From Isoetes taiwanensis (lineage: Eukaryota > Streptophyta > Lycopodiopsida > Isoetales > Isoetaceae): a DNA stretch of 64,000 nucleotides. Positions 43,828-55,209 of this stretch are shown here, in pieces. The stretch lies in NCBI GenBank assembly GCA_021234155.1, contig JAJEKV010000224.1, forward strand, positions 124,001-188,000, given 5' to 3'. The translations under genes were made by a program, and so were the position numbers. Position 1 is the first letter of the stretch, and each line of letters begins with the position of its first letter. The notes below the pieces were generated by a model, which was not told where the DNA came from, did not search any database, and saw nothing but the letters and a program-made list of their open reading frames with translations.

Positions 43828-44985
43828 CTTTCTGCATATAGTCATGCTGGCACTTTCCATGAAGGTTGTTATTTCTTTATTAGCATGCCAAATCTTGAAA
43901 TTCAACAGACAATGGACCATTATGCATGTTTTATTGATCTTCTTGGACGGGCAACAAAACTTGATGCACATGATTTTGTTGAAAGCATGATATTCTAAAC
44001 GAGGTGCACCTGGACTACCACAGTCGTTGGATTTGTCGACCCTACGACCCAGATCATATGTTGGGGCCTCTGGCCGCCTCTCGTTTTGCTTATAGTCATT
44101 TATGATTGGAGGCGCCTATAATTTTGAAATATGAAATACGATTTCCCCTAAGGTTTTGAGGGAATATCGAACCTCTATACGTCTTTGCCTAAGATTTTAG
44201 AATATAAAATACGAGGGCTTGAACCTCTACCAAAATAACTCAGTGTCCTAATAAGACTACTTTAACCAATATACCCAGTGAGTTAATGTGATTATTTTTT
44301 ATCTTGAATCCATGTTTTTTTTTATAACAACTTATTCAATTTTTTGGTGGTGTGTGGTCTATGGTTTCAGGAATTGTAATATTTACATCCATATCAAGTC
44401 CCCCGAACCCCTGTTATTTTGCTACATATTCTAAACGAGGTGCACCCTGGACTATCACAGTCGTTGGATTCGTCGATCCTACGACCCAGATCATATGTTG
44501 GGGCCTCTGGCCGCCTCTAGTTTCGCTTATAGTCATTTATGATTGGAGGCGCCTATGATTTTGAAATATGAAATATGAAATATGATTTCCCCTAAGGTTT
44601 TGAGGGAATATCGAACCTCTATACGTCTTTGCCTAAGATTTTAGAATATAAAATACGAGGGCTCGAACCTCTACCAAAATAACTCAGTGTCCTTCCTAAT
44701 AAGACTACTTTAACCAATATACCCAGTGAGTTAATGTGATTATTTTTTATCTTGAATCTATGTTTTTTTTATAACAACTTATTCAATTTTTTGGGGGTGT
44801 ATGGTCTATGGTTTCAGGAATTGTAATGTTTACATCCATATCAAATCCCTCTGGAACCCCCTGTTATTTTGCTACATATTGATCCAAGTACCATGGCATG
44901 GATGCCAATGTTGTTGGCATGTACAATTAATAATGATGCACAAAGAGCAAAATATGCTGCAGATGAGAGACCCAACCGAGGAAAG
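43828..44985 (+). pseudogene. PPR protein fragment, split by tandem insertion
   Basis: 43828-43997 reads LSAYSHAGTFHEGCYFFISM, IQQTMDHYACFIDLLGRATK, LDAHDFVESMI. After about 880 bp of inserted DNA, 44881-44985 continues with DPSTMAWMPMLLACTINNDA, QRAKYAADE. The HYAC-DLLGRA...W..LL.AC pattern is characteristic of the terminal PPR/E-motif region of land-plant organellar RNA-editing or processing factors. Upstream sequence is removed by the Copia LTR at 43827. Only about 90 residues remain, so it is a gene fragment. Confidence 0.82.
43998..44880. repeat. Two tandem ~430-450-bp units (X3) inside the PPR fragment
   Basis: Unit 1 runs from 43998 (TAAACGAGGTGCACC) to about 44429; unit 2 from about 44430 to 44880. 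They are about 95% alike by eye, with matching internal phrases (TGGGGCCTCTGGCCGCCTCT, AAGGTTTTGAGGGAATATCG, TTATAACAACTTATTCAATT). Each ends with CCCCTGTTATTTTGCTAC, ATATT, the same terminus as X1 and X2. Neither strand codes. Confidence 0.85.
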
Positions 44986-45039
44986 ACTAAATCAGGAAGA
45001 ATCACTTCAAGAGTCAACGTGCCATTGATGCGAGGAAAA

Positions 45040-45545
45040 GAATCATAAATCGGGCGGAAGCATGCACGGGGCTGATGATCACCGAAAGCATATACCCATA
45101 AGTGAGCCAAATAGTGTGGAGGAAGCTTTATCCGGACCGATGCGTAACGCTGGCAAGCAAGCAATGGATTCGGAATACCAATCTTTAATGAAGAATGAGA
45201 CATGGACACTCACTACTCTTCCTCCGTAGACAAATTGTAAGCACTAAATGGCTCTTTAAAGTCAAACGTAATGTAGCCGGCAATGTGGAGCTTTTTAAAG
45301 CACGTTTTTGTGGCAAGGATTCTCACAGTGGTGTGAATTGACTTCAATCGAAACCTATTCTCCAAGAATGATATCATCCATCCGTACTCTTTCTTGCCAT
45401 GGCTGCTCAATTTGACTTGGAGGTGCATCAAATGGATGTCTGTACATCATTTCTTAATGGAGAACTTCAAGAAGAAGTTTATATCTCACAACCCACAGGA
45501 TACGTTCAGCCAGGTCAAGAGAATTTAGTGTGCAGATACGAATGA
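45040..45545 (+). pseudogene. Copia reverse transcriptase fragment
   Basis: Plus-strand phases join to ISEPNSVEEALSGP, QAMDSEYQSLMKNETWTL, VSTKWLFKVKRNVAGNVE, LFKARF, MAAQFDLEVHQMDVCTSF, LNGELQEEVYISQP, GYVQPGQENLVC. This is the N-terminal half of a Copia RT including the first Asp (HQMDV). It stops before the YVDD box. Frameshifts near 45225, 45310 and 45370. It is opposite in orientation to Copia element 1, so it is a separate fragment or the result of an inversion. Confidence 0.85.
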
Positions 45546-45654
45546 CTAAATTTTTTTCTCTGCACTAAATTTAGTAACTGCTTTTTTTTAACTGCTTTAG
45601 TAACTGCTTTAGTGTGCAGATAATGTAACTTAACACTGCTTTCAAATTCGTATC

Positions 45655-46000
45655 TCTTTTTTTTTTTTTTTGAAGAATGTGTTTTACTTCATATTATACA
45701 CTCAAAATATTACAAAGTACTTCTAGAAGTAAGAAATGTCCCTGAAGCATCAATCACTTTAAGATGATCACTCCATATTGGAATTTTAATACCACTGTGC
45801 CAATTGAGATCCGAAAAGTTTAATATTGAAAGTTTAATATTGGATATTGAATTCAGATTCTTTTTGTCGAGGTAGGTTTTAGATTGTGAAAGTATGGTCT
45901 GTTGTTGAATTCATACCATCTACTATTTTGTGGGAAATCATATGCAGATACTCTAATATTTTATCGGAAACCATATGCAGATACTCAAAGAAGAAATTTA
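45655..46000 (-). mobile_element. Probable LINE 3' end with oligo(A)
   Basis: A T15-16 tract at about 45656-45671, then TGAAGAATGTG..TTTTACTTC and ATTACAAAGTAC. This resembles the LINE 3' end at 35060-35110 (TGAAGGAC..GTTACAAAGTAC). No coding part retained. A similar weaker phrase starts near 47080 (AAGGACGTGTAAC...AAAAAGTTACAACCC). Confidence 0.45.
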
Positions 46001-48950
46001 GGATCTTCTAGATCCAAATCCGGTAGCAGCTGTTAAACCTGAGCTATTCAGTGCTGGAGTGTTCAATGTAAGGACAGTTTCTCCCCTTCAAATCATGAAT
46101 GACATAATGGATGTCACATATATAGTTGCTTCCTGCCATTGTGAATGCCAAGGGATTTCAATCGATGCTGCTTGTGATTGAGTAATTTCCAATGGAGGCT
46201 GCCAATCACTCCTTCCACAATGATTCTATCTGAAAGTATAGAGAATAAAAACAAATGCATCTCTTCAAGCACCCATTATCGTTGGGGAATTGATCACGGA
46301 AGGTCTGGTTGTGGGCCTGTATTTCACGTGGTTCTCCATTCACATGACACAATAAATGTAACTAGGCCTCACTTTCATGCATTCATCATCTGCAAACTCC
46401 AAATCTTAGAATTCAGATCAACCATTAACTACCTAAAACAAAGCCATTAGAACAAACCATGCATAAACAAAACACTCATAATCATCACCTACATAACTCC
46501 TTCATCAAGACCACACAACGCAACGTACATTCACTAGTCCAAACTTAAAACATAGAAATTCCACCGGACCCCTGCATCAATGTTTATATATGGCTATCAT
46601 TCCTGGGAGAGAGAGAGGCAGGGAGGGAGGGAGGGAGAGAGATCTTCATTTAGCTATAGAGACGGGGATTCTTGGCATGTGCGTTGCATAGATCTTGCAT
46701 TTTGAGTCTGGGATCATTGTGTTTTACTTTTTCTTGCAAGATTTGGAGTTAGGCTATGCATTTATGTTTTATTCCTCTAGAAAATCTTTTCCTTAGATGT
46801 TTGAAGCTCTCTCATTTCTATGCTAAGGAAACATGTATTTCCATTCTCTGCTCTATTAGACTTGTCCTTATGCTTCTGCAATCCTTGTTCCATGCCGAGC
46901 ACCAAAGATTTCTTCAGGCCAATTCCCATAAAGTCATGGTATCAAGTATTCTATTGTTTTGAAGTAGACAATTTTGATTCATTATAAAAACATCTTTGAA
47001 GAATGATTTAAGTCACTTCACCCTCCAGCCATGGAAGGCAACCCTCCGTGCGCAGCACCTTGTTTTCTCTTTTCTCTTTTTAAGGACGTGTAACTTATAT
47101 TAAAATCTCAAAAAAGTTACAACCCATCCCCAAATCTTATTCTTATTACCTTTAGAAAGCGTGGAACTCTAAATACTGATCCATTACTACGAATCAAACA
47201 AGGTTTCCTTGCAGAATGATGGGGAACAAGAAGGTGCAGATCAATAGTAGCTAGGTGTTGATTTGTTCTAATAGATTCAATACTGGAAAAATCTGATGAG
47301 ATGGGTTTTATGTTTTTGCTATTTTCGTTATGATAGATACTGGTTTAGTTTTATCGGGGCCCAATTCCCTGGCCGTGAGATCATGCTACAGAGCCATAGA
47401 CATTGTCTTCAGAGGAGTTTTTGGCATTTAGAGGTTTTTTTTTTGCTTGGTGACGGATCCTGAAACAGATCTTCTTCTGAATCGGATGCTTGTTAACTCA
47501 TATTTTTGCTACAAAGAGCAGGTCGTTATACCTTTGTATGGCCATGGTGCCGTGTATTTTCTTATGCATGTATATGACATCTTTATCTATATTGTGTATT
47601 TCAAAATTCAATGGTTTTGTGGCCACGTATATGTCTGGTGTCTAATGGTTGACATAAAAGACATAGAAAAAGGTATCACTTCACATAAGGTACTAGGAAG
47701 AGAGATACCACTTCCTTTCTTGTGACTATTTCTATTATTAATTCCCGACCTCAGATTATGAAAGATTCTATGGAATCTTCCATATCCAAGCTCAATGTAT
47801 TTTTCTTTTTAGAAACACTTGCATAAACTAATGGTGCAACAAATAGCAATGGAAGCCAATGGTTTAAACTTATTGTAGAATCAAACTCAAAAAACCATTT
47901 AGCTCAAAAAAGCAGAGCATGGGCATCTTCCATCGAGCAACTAGTATGCCTGATCGCCAGAAAATGAGGCTGGAATTTGAACCTCGAGGCCACAACGGCC
48001 TCACCTCAAAGTAAAAACCTACAGGCTCACGAACTTCTATATAAGACTAAGGGCCCAGCAAAAGTTTCTAATACCTAATCAAATGCATCCAACAAAGCTC
48101 TGTTTCGTTGTAGCCTCATTGGAACCATCAAGATATTTAGGAACCATCGCGATATTTAGGACTGTCGTGCCACTACCTACAAAAACAAATACGAAACAAG
48201 ACCCTTGCTGCCCCAGTCGACCTTAACCATCTGCCAGAATTCTGGAAGAAACAAATGACGACGTGGGAAGTCCACAGACAAGCAAAAAAGAAAAGAAACT
48301 GACAGTGGGATCTAAACCTGCAGTAATATCAACTATGGCAGGTGCTCAATGTAGCACGATTTTCCTGGTTTAACCTAGATTTCAGTGATCTAGGAATTTA
48401 AGCCTTTCATAAAAACTCAAATACAAATTATGTGAGGAGTTCGAAATCCTTTTTGTTCAACTTAAGTAAGTATATTTCCCGTACACAAGCAAACATTCAG
48501 TTTTAAACAACAGTTTTTAATTGTATTATGCTACAAAACTTGGAAAATAAGTCATAAATGGGTTTGCTTGAATGAAGCAATTTTTCAATATACATGGATT
48601 ATGCACTATATTGTTGTAATATGTGTATATTTCTTACGAATTGTACTACAAGCTATTATGGATCACTAACTTCCATTACCAGTTGTGGTGTATCACTAAT
48701 TTAAATTTTGTGAGCAAAATAAGCGAAATGATTATTTACAACTAACGCGTTTCTAGTTATTTAGAAAACTTTGAACATCTCTTATATTCTACCTTTTCTA
48801 AATCGATTCTTGTAGAAGATGTTTACTATTTCATATTTTGTTTCCAAAGCACCATAGAGCCCCATTTTGCTTTCAAGGAGATTTTAAGTAATGTTGGAAG
48901 CAATTTTTAAATTGCATGCACGTATACAATCTAATAGTTCCCCTAAAAAA
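46001..48950. other. No recognisable gene
   Basis: AT-rich sequence. A GAGA/GAGG microsatellite lies at about 46609-46641. Frames at 46178-46450, 46756-46962 and 47447-47725 (+) are short, lack family motifs and have no support. Confidence 0.45.
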
Positions 48951-49055
48951 TAAATACTCTTCGTTTCATTCATCATACACCAGTTTTACATTTGTTCAAA
49001 CAATAAATACTCTCCGTTTACTGTCAGATACCAGTTTTACATTTGTTCCTGCTTC
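48950..49055. repeat. ~60-bp tandem duplication at the PDI-like 3' end
   Basis: AATAAATACTC(T/C)(T/C)CGTTT and CCAGTTTTACATTTGTTC each occur twice, about 55-60 bp apart. The second copy overlaps the last codons of the PDI-like frame, so the duplication probably created its odd C-terminus. Confidence 0.65.
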
Positions 49056-49443
49056 TCTGTTCACGAATTCAACGAGGTCTTTAGCTGTCCGGCCAGAATG
49101 ATAATCTATCGGTTGTAAAGGAGCCCTTGGGAAACCACTTAATGGTTGGAAATCCAGGAACCCTATATTTAGTGCAAAGACTTTCGTGTTCATCACAGTC
49201 AACCTTGGCTATCAAAACACGTTTCGTTTCCTTGAAGGCATTGCCAAGCTTTTCATATTCTGGTGCCAACTTTTTACAATGCCCACACCACGGTGCATAA
49301 AATTCGACTAAAGCCTCCACATCTTTAACATTCTTCTCAAACGTATCTGGGCTTAGGTCTAAAACGTCTGAAACATCTTCTGAATATACAAAGAAAGGAA
49401 GCGCCAGAGCAAAAATGGTCCATAGCAGCATGGCGCTTGTCAT
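48996..49443 (-). pseudogene. PDI-like thioredoxin-domain protein, truncated and frameshifted
   Basis: The preferred start is the Met at 49443 ([20 protein letters not shown]), which gives a clean signal peptide; an in-frame upstream Met at 49503 would spoil it. Then come [37 protein letters not shown] (CGHC active site), [15 protein letters not shown] and [14 protein letters not shown] with the cis-Pro. This is domain a of a plant ER disulfide isomerase of the PDIL2/P5 type. One extra T at about 49113 shifts the frame; the correct continuation ([28 protein letters not shown]) ends in foreign residues at 48996. The second thioredoxin domain and ERp29-like tail are absent and there are no introns, so it may be a partial retrocopy. 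It diverges from the NHX gene. Confidence 0.85.
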
Positions 49444-49503
49444 TTTGATACAAGCTGTATGATTTTTTCTCGCAATTAAAGCTAGAAAAAATGCTTCTCG
49501 CAA

Positions 49504-49806
49504 TTAAAGCGAGCAAAAACTAGCAAACAATCTGTACGGCTTTTAATTAGTGAACTGGTATTTTATATAACCTTACCCTTTGTGCGAAACTTTATCATAA
49601 ACAATTTTCACAGCTTTTAGTTAGTGGACTCGTATTTTATAGAAACTTAAAGCCACTTTAGGCTATGCGAAACTTTGTCCTAAAAAAGTTCCTTTTTTAA
49701 AGGGAAGCTCTATAAAAGGCAACCTTTTTGTAATAGAATTTTACTTCATGCGTTCAACGTTTTCTACAAAGTTGGCGCTTCACAAGAGTGGATCCAACAA
49801 AGCAGT
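49504..49806. promoter_or_regulatory. Shared divergent promoter region
   Basis: 300 bp between the PDI-like gene (-) and the antiporter (+). TATAAAAGG at 49711-49719 lies about 95 bp before the antiporter ATG. On the minus strand TATATAAAATA near 49567-49557 could serve the PDI-like gene. Two related ~70-bp copies lie at about 49536-49602 and 49611-49687, both with GCTTTTA(A/G)TTAGTG and TGCGAAACTTT. Confidence 0.55.
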
Positions 49807-51276
49807 ATGGACTCGATGGCAATTTTTTTGTTTGTTGCTCTGATCTGTGCTTGCATTATTCTGGGGCACTTGTTGGAGAAGAACATATGGATTAAAGAAT
49901 CCATCGTTGCTCTCATTCTTGGCTGCGCTGCTGGTTTCATTGTGGCGCTCAAAAATGGAGGTACCAATCATCACCTTCTAGAGTTTGACGAGGAGCTTTT
50001 CTTCATCTACCTCCTACCTCCCATAATCTTCAATGCAGGATTCCAGGTAAAAAAAAAGCAATTCTTTAGGAACTTTACCACCATAATACTCTATGGGGTG
50101 CTTGGTACCTTCATATCATTTGTTGTGGTTGCCCTTGGCTCCAGATTCATCTTTCCCATGTTGGGGATCGAGAACCTTTCCTTGGGCGATTATTTTGCTC
50201 TTGGTGCCATCTTTTCAGCAACAGATTCTGTATGCACTTTGCAGGTGTTGAATCAGAATGAAACACCTTTGTTGTATAGTTTGGTCTTTGGTGAAGGAGT
50301 GGTCAATGACGCAACCTCAGTTGTCCTCTTTAGGACACTCAAGAAATTGACATACAGTGATATGAATGCCATGACTATTTTGCACGTCTTTAGCAACTTT
50401 TTCTATCTCTTCATGACAAGCACTGCACTAGGGTTAGCTACAGGATTAGTGAGTGCATATATCACCAAGACATTATACTTCGGCAGACATTCGACAGATA
50501 GAGAAATTGCAATCATGTCCATGATGGCATATTTCTCTTATCTTTTGGCAGAAATATTGCATCTGAGTGGAATTCTTGCAGTGTTCTTCTGTGGCATTGT
50601 CATGTCTCATTACGCTTGGCATAACGTGACTAAAAGTTCACAGGTTACCACAAAGCATGCCTTTGCAACAATGTCCTTCATTGCTGAAACTTTCATTTTC
50701 TTATATGTTGGTATGGATGCATTTGATGCGAAAAAGCGCATGACTAATTACCTAACAGCATACAAGACGTCAGGAGTTCTGTTCATGCTAATATTGGCGG
50801 GCCGTGCAACATTTGTATTTCCATTGTCAGCAATTTCAAACATTCTCCTCAGAAGGTCTAAAACAAGGATCACAGGTAGGCAACAATTTGTAATATGGTG
50901 GGCTGGCTTGATTAGAGGCGCTGTCTCGATGGCATTGGCTTATAATCACTTTACTCCATCTGGTAGCACCCTGATACCAGAATACTCTAGCGTGATATCA
51001 AGCACAATACTACTTGTACTATTTAGTACATTGGCCTTTGGAATTGTGACAAAACCATTGATTTGTTGGGTATTACCTGATAACATTTATGATCCAGAAT
51101 CTTCATATGAGGACCTTCATATGCCTTTTCTACAAAGTGAAGATTTGAAGCGCAGTGCAAGAGCCAATTTCTGGGCATATATTGGATTATTATCCAATAT
51201 TGACATGTACTGGAGACAATTTGATGATTCCTATATGCGCCCTATTTTTGGGGGTCGAACATTTGCTCAAGTTTGA
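49807..51276 (+). CDS. NHX: Vacuolar/endosomal Na+(K+)/H+ antiporter, single exon, 489 aa
   Basis: An intact frame from MDSMAIFLFV. It matches class-I plant NHX exchangers, which load Na+ or K+ into the vacuole against protons. Evidence: the amiloride-site motif FFIYLLPPIIFNAGF (65-79), the cation-site regions GAIFSATDSVCTLQVL (133-148) and VFGEGVVNDATSVVLF (160-175), GIVMSHYAWHNVT (263-275), LIRGAVSMALAYN (368-380), and about ten hydrophobic segments. The C-terminus (YWRQFDDSYMRPIFGGR, then FAQV) is close to the family pattern but ends near 489, about 50 shorter than the ~540 of Arabidopsis NHX1, losing the usual Ser/Pro tail. Plant NHX genes normally have many introns; having none suggests a retrogene. 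There is no poly(A) or target duplication to prove it. A TATA box sits at 49711. The open frame over 1.47 kb among ruins implies it is young or under selection. Confidence 0.93.
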   Translation: MDSMAIFLFVALICACIILGHLLEKNIWIKESIVALILGCAAGFIVALKNGGTNHHLLEFDEELFFIYLLPPIIFNAGFQVKKKQFFRNFTTIILYGVLGTFISFVVVALGSRFIFPMLGIENLSLGDYFALGAIFSATDSVCTLQVLNQNETPLLYSLVFGEGVVNDATSVVLFRTLKKLTYSDMNAMTILHVFSNFFYLFMTSTALGLATGLVSAYITKTLYFGRHSTDREIAIMSMMAYFSYLLAEILHLSGILAVFFCGIVMSHYAWHNVTKSSQVTTKHAFATMSFIAETFIFLYVGMDAFDAKKRMTNYLTAYKTSGVLFMLILAGRATFVFPLSAISNILLRRSKTRITGRQQFVIWWAGLIRGAVSMALAYNHFTPSGSTLIPEYSSVISSTILLVLFSTLAFGIVTKPLICWVLPDNIYDPESSYEDLHMPFLQSEDLKRSARANFWAYIGLLSNIDMYWRQFDDSYMRPIFGGRTFAQV

Positions 51277-53185
51277 GAAGAGCAATTGTGTAAGTTGAGA
51301 AGATTAGGCTCTGAATTCCGATAATTTGTTTTTTCATTAAGAAAGCTTCTTGGAGCCCGATCCTTCAAGCCCAGAATCAGACCATGATCTCAGTGACAAT
51401 GGCAGGTTCTATTTGGCCTGTTCTGTCTGGCTGCAAGGGCAACAGGTAAAGGAAGTCTGGTTGCAAGGGCTCAGTCCAGTGCCAATGTTAGAGAAGGCAG
51501 GTTAGCCAAAGATGCTGGACCTTGTGCAACCCTCCAAAGCTCACTCCAGAGCCAAACTTAGCATCCTTGCTACTCATAAATACAAGGTGGCGTTATGTTT
51601 TGTGCATTACATGCAAAGAACAAAGATGTTTTTCAAAAATTTCTTATAATGTGATACTGCTATAGAGAGGCCATCAAATGCCTTTCTTGTTCAGAATAAT
51701 CGTGTGGAAGGCCATATTGAAGCTGATGAGTAGAACTATAGTACAAAGTAGAGTGCAGAAGGCCATAGTTGAGGCTGATGAGCAGAACTATAGTACAAAG
51801 TAGAGTATAGTATGTCCGCACCATCTCAAAGCGCAAGCGCACAATTTTGAAGGTTAGACAATGATGGTAATCTAGTACCTCACACTCTTGTAGCTGGTAA
51901 CTGGACAACTACAGAGTACTTCAAAATCCATGCCAGGTTCTTTTCGCATGTGGTCCATTTGGGTTATGCAGTGGAAATGGACAGTGCTAGTGTCTCATAG
52001 CTGAAAATGGCACTGTCAATAATGCCAGCCTCACATGGACAACAGATAAGTGCAACTCCCTTGCTGTGACACAAGCTTTTTACAACCATTTTTAGTTTAC
52101 AAGCAAGCAGCATAAATATACCAAGATGATTGTACATTAGTGTTATACCTGCGAAGCGTACTTCTATGCCGGGTTATTCCTTTTCTTTATACCAAAGCCA
52201 GCAACATGATCATGATATTATCTTTCCTGTGCTGCTACTCAGACCTACAATTTCCAAATCTCTATAGGACCATGTGCTTGTCGATTATCCATCTTATCAG
52301 GTACCTTGTAACTATCTTGACTTTCTAAGTGCTAAGGTAAGCTTTCTTGCTAAGGTAAGTTTTCTTACTTTCTTACCGCGCATGACTAGTTTGTGCACAC
52401 TTCCGTCTGGGTGGCAAAATCATGCAGTTGATCTCTGCTGGCTCTGCAATTTTTTCAGCAAATGCACTTGAAAGATGTTCACTTTTGGAAGCATTCTTCA
52501 TGCTTGTAGTTGTAATGGCATGATAGGAGGCGGTTAGTTTCCATGTGGAGTAAACCATTTGAACAAGTGGATTGGAAAGCATGCTTTGATGCTTGGAATG
52601 AAGACAAACGTAGAAGAGCAGCAGCAATGTCTTGTGTGGACTCTTAAATTATGTTGTTTTATTGATGCGACTCTTAACTTTTTAACTATATGTTTTCATT
52701 AGTTTTTTAACTCTATGTTCACATTAGTATTTACTACTATGTAACCGTTTTGTTCTAAGTTTATAACTAAAAAATGGTCTTTCGTCAATTAAAAATTTTG
52801 TATGTCAGTTGAAAGGTTTGAATTGATCAACCTTCTGTCATATGAAAGACAAAAAAAAAAGTGCCTGTCATTGGAAAATTAGGAGGTGCCTGTCAAACTT
52901 GAACCCTGGTTGCCACCACTTGATTATTATGCGTGGCAATTACTATGTTATCTTAACTCCAGAGCATTGTCTAGCTTTCTTGGACCGTGTGACATGTTGG
53001 ATGAGACATAAACCTTATTAAGCGGCATGTCCTTCTTGTTTGATGTTAAAGCATTAAAAACGTTCTCGGTTCGTTCTCGGTTCGTGCAGTATTTGTGGTG
53101 CTCTAAGCCAGGGTATGAATTTTGGGATATACACATTCCTAAATGTTAGATGATATAACACGTGTACATGTCATTTTATTCTTAA
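51277..53185. other. No recognisable gene; small tandem duplication
   Basis: A 52-bp tandem duplication lies at about 51708-51811 (GAACTATAGTACAAAGTAGAG in both halves). The phrase TTCTTGCTAAGGTAAG-like recurs near 52340. Short frames have no motif. No poly(A) or terminator is evident behind the antiporter. Confidence 0.5.
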
Positions 53186-53189
53186 TCAT

Positions 53190-54965
53190 ATGAAAACTGA
53201 TATCCTTGAGAAAACTGACATCCTTGAGTGTTGTAGGTGCTTGCATGCTAAGAATTTTAAGCAAGGAATGAGCATTGAACTCTTGAAGTGGGGAGGGGAT
53301 AATTTCATCCCAATAGTCACACACCAATTGAATGAAGCAATCATCCATGGCATACCACAAGCTTGGCATGAACACATAATAATTCCAATCCACAAGTCTG
53401 GCAGCAAACTAGAAGCCAAGAACTATCGTACAATCATGGTGGGCAGCATGTCTTCCAAGCTGTTAGGCAATTTGTTAGAGCAAAATTTGAGCCAATGGAC
53501 CGAAGAGAATGGCAAAAGGGCCCTGTCTCAAGCAGGTTTTCGGCAGAATCACAATACTCTAGACCATGCTCTAACCCTAAGAGTCCTGTCTAAAAGAGCT
53601 AAAGCACCCAGAAAAGCTTTATGTATGGCTTTCATTGATTTCTCCAAAGCCTTTGATACCGTGCCAAGGGATGGCCTAGACATGAGAATGGAAAGGCTAG
53701 AGGTTCCAGACTCCTTACGGAGCGCAGTGGCTTGCCTGTACAAGGAGATGATTATCAAATTGGGAATGGGAGTATCAGACCGGGTACATAGCACTATAGG
53801 CATACGGCAGAGCTGCCCTTTATCACCTACCTTATTTATCACCTACCTTATTCAGACTCTATATTGAAAAACTTGAGGACTGACTTCTGAGTAGATGTAT
53901 GGCGGGAACTCGGTTAGGTAATTTTTTGATCCAGATTTTGTTGTATGCAGACGATGTGATTCTTCTCGTAGATGAAGCATTGCAAAGTCATCTAGATGTG
54001 TTATTGCATTTCTGTGAGGAGCGAGAGATGCAGGTCAATTTGGGAAAAATCCAAAGTAATGATATATGGAACTGTCAAAAGGCCAGATCTGTTCTACAAC
54101 GGGGCTAAATTAGAAACAGTGAATTGCTACAAGTACTTGGGTTTAGAGTTATGTTCTAATTACAGATGGAAAGAATGCATAAAGAAAAGGATTACTAGAG
54201 GAAAAGTGGCTTTGTATGGCATGTTGAGGAAATGCCACAGGTTATGTCTCACGGATTCGGGATTGAAGAAAATGTTGTTTAAGACACTGGTACAGACTGT
54301 GGTCTTGTATGGAGCGTCAATATGGAACCAACTATCTCGAGAGAGAGCTGGGACCAAATGGAAGTTGTTTTGAAGACATTCCTGATGGAAGAATTAGGTA
54401 TCAAACGCCAAACTCCTTATGCAATAATGTTGGTTGAAGCAGGATTGATCCCACTGGAAGAGGAGGCCTTGTATCAGGCCATAAACTTTGTGAATAGACC
54501 GCGAAAACAAGCTGATAACCGTTTGTCGAAGGAGGCGATGATCCAGTCATTGGATTCGGGCTCATTGGATTCGGACTGGTACAACGATGTCACAAAATGG
54601 GCTGAGAGTTGGGGGATTAAGGCGGATAATTGGCTAGACACGGCTATAGGGACAAGAGATCTGGTGCAGATGCTAGCTGTGAACACATTATGGGCCAAAC
54701 CAGAATCTCGGATGAATTATTAAAGGGAAGAAGTAAATCCTATGGTTATGTATACAAACCAAGCATATTTGGGATTAAAGGTACCAATGCATACAAAACA
54801 AATTATTGCCAGGTAACGTACTAGTTCTCATCATCTTGGAGTGGAGATAGGCAGGTGGGCAAAGATTCCGAAGGAAGACCAAAAGTGCTCGCTGTGTGAA
54901 TCAGAAAAAGTGGAAGACGAGACACATGTCTTCCTTCATTGATCAGCTTACCAACATATAAGAGA
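53190..54965 (+). mobile_element. LINE 'H' reverse transcriptase fragment
   Basis: RT from IELLKWGGDNFIPIVTHQLN through IIIPIHKSGSKLEAKNYR, ALCMAFIDFSKAFDTVPRDG (first catalytic Asp), GIRQSCPLSPTLF, then after a shift near 53840 NFLIQILLYADDVILLVDEA. Then CYKYLGLELCSNYRWKECIK and LFKTLVQTVVLYGASIWNQL, and a later finger HLGVEIGRWAKIPKED, CSLCESEKVEDETHVFLH (54830-54940). It is the same family as LINE 'G' at 30.5 kb (YADDVVLF; GVEIGRWNDVP). 5' truncated; no tail seen. Four or so frameshifts and stops. Confidence 0.85.
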
Positions 54966-55209
54966 TGTATTTGACATTGATGCCATCAGTATTTTATGGA
55001 AGAGATGTATTTTATGGAAGCCCACATGGTAGACAAGCATGGAAATTCAGGTTCAATGAAGTTGAGGTCTCATACTCGGCAACAGCTAGCATATTCACAT
55101 TGTATGTGAATGATAATGTTGAGACTGCCCTCCACAAGAACGACATACATCAAGAAATTGATATTGTTGTACAAGGGCTAATTGGTAAGCATGTGCCATT
55201 ATACAAGAG

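Noticed and set aside
43998-44880. Classical Helitron for the X3 units
   Set aside because: The end is GCTACATATT, not CTRR, no 3' hairpin was found, and the base before the start is not A. Left as an unassigned family.
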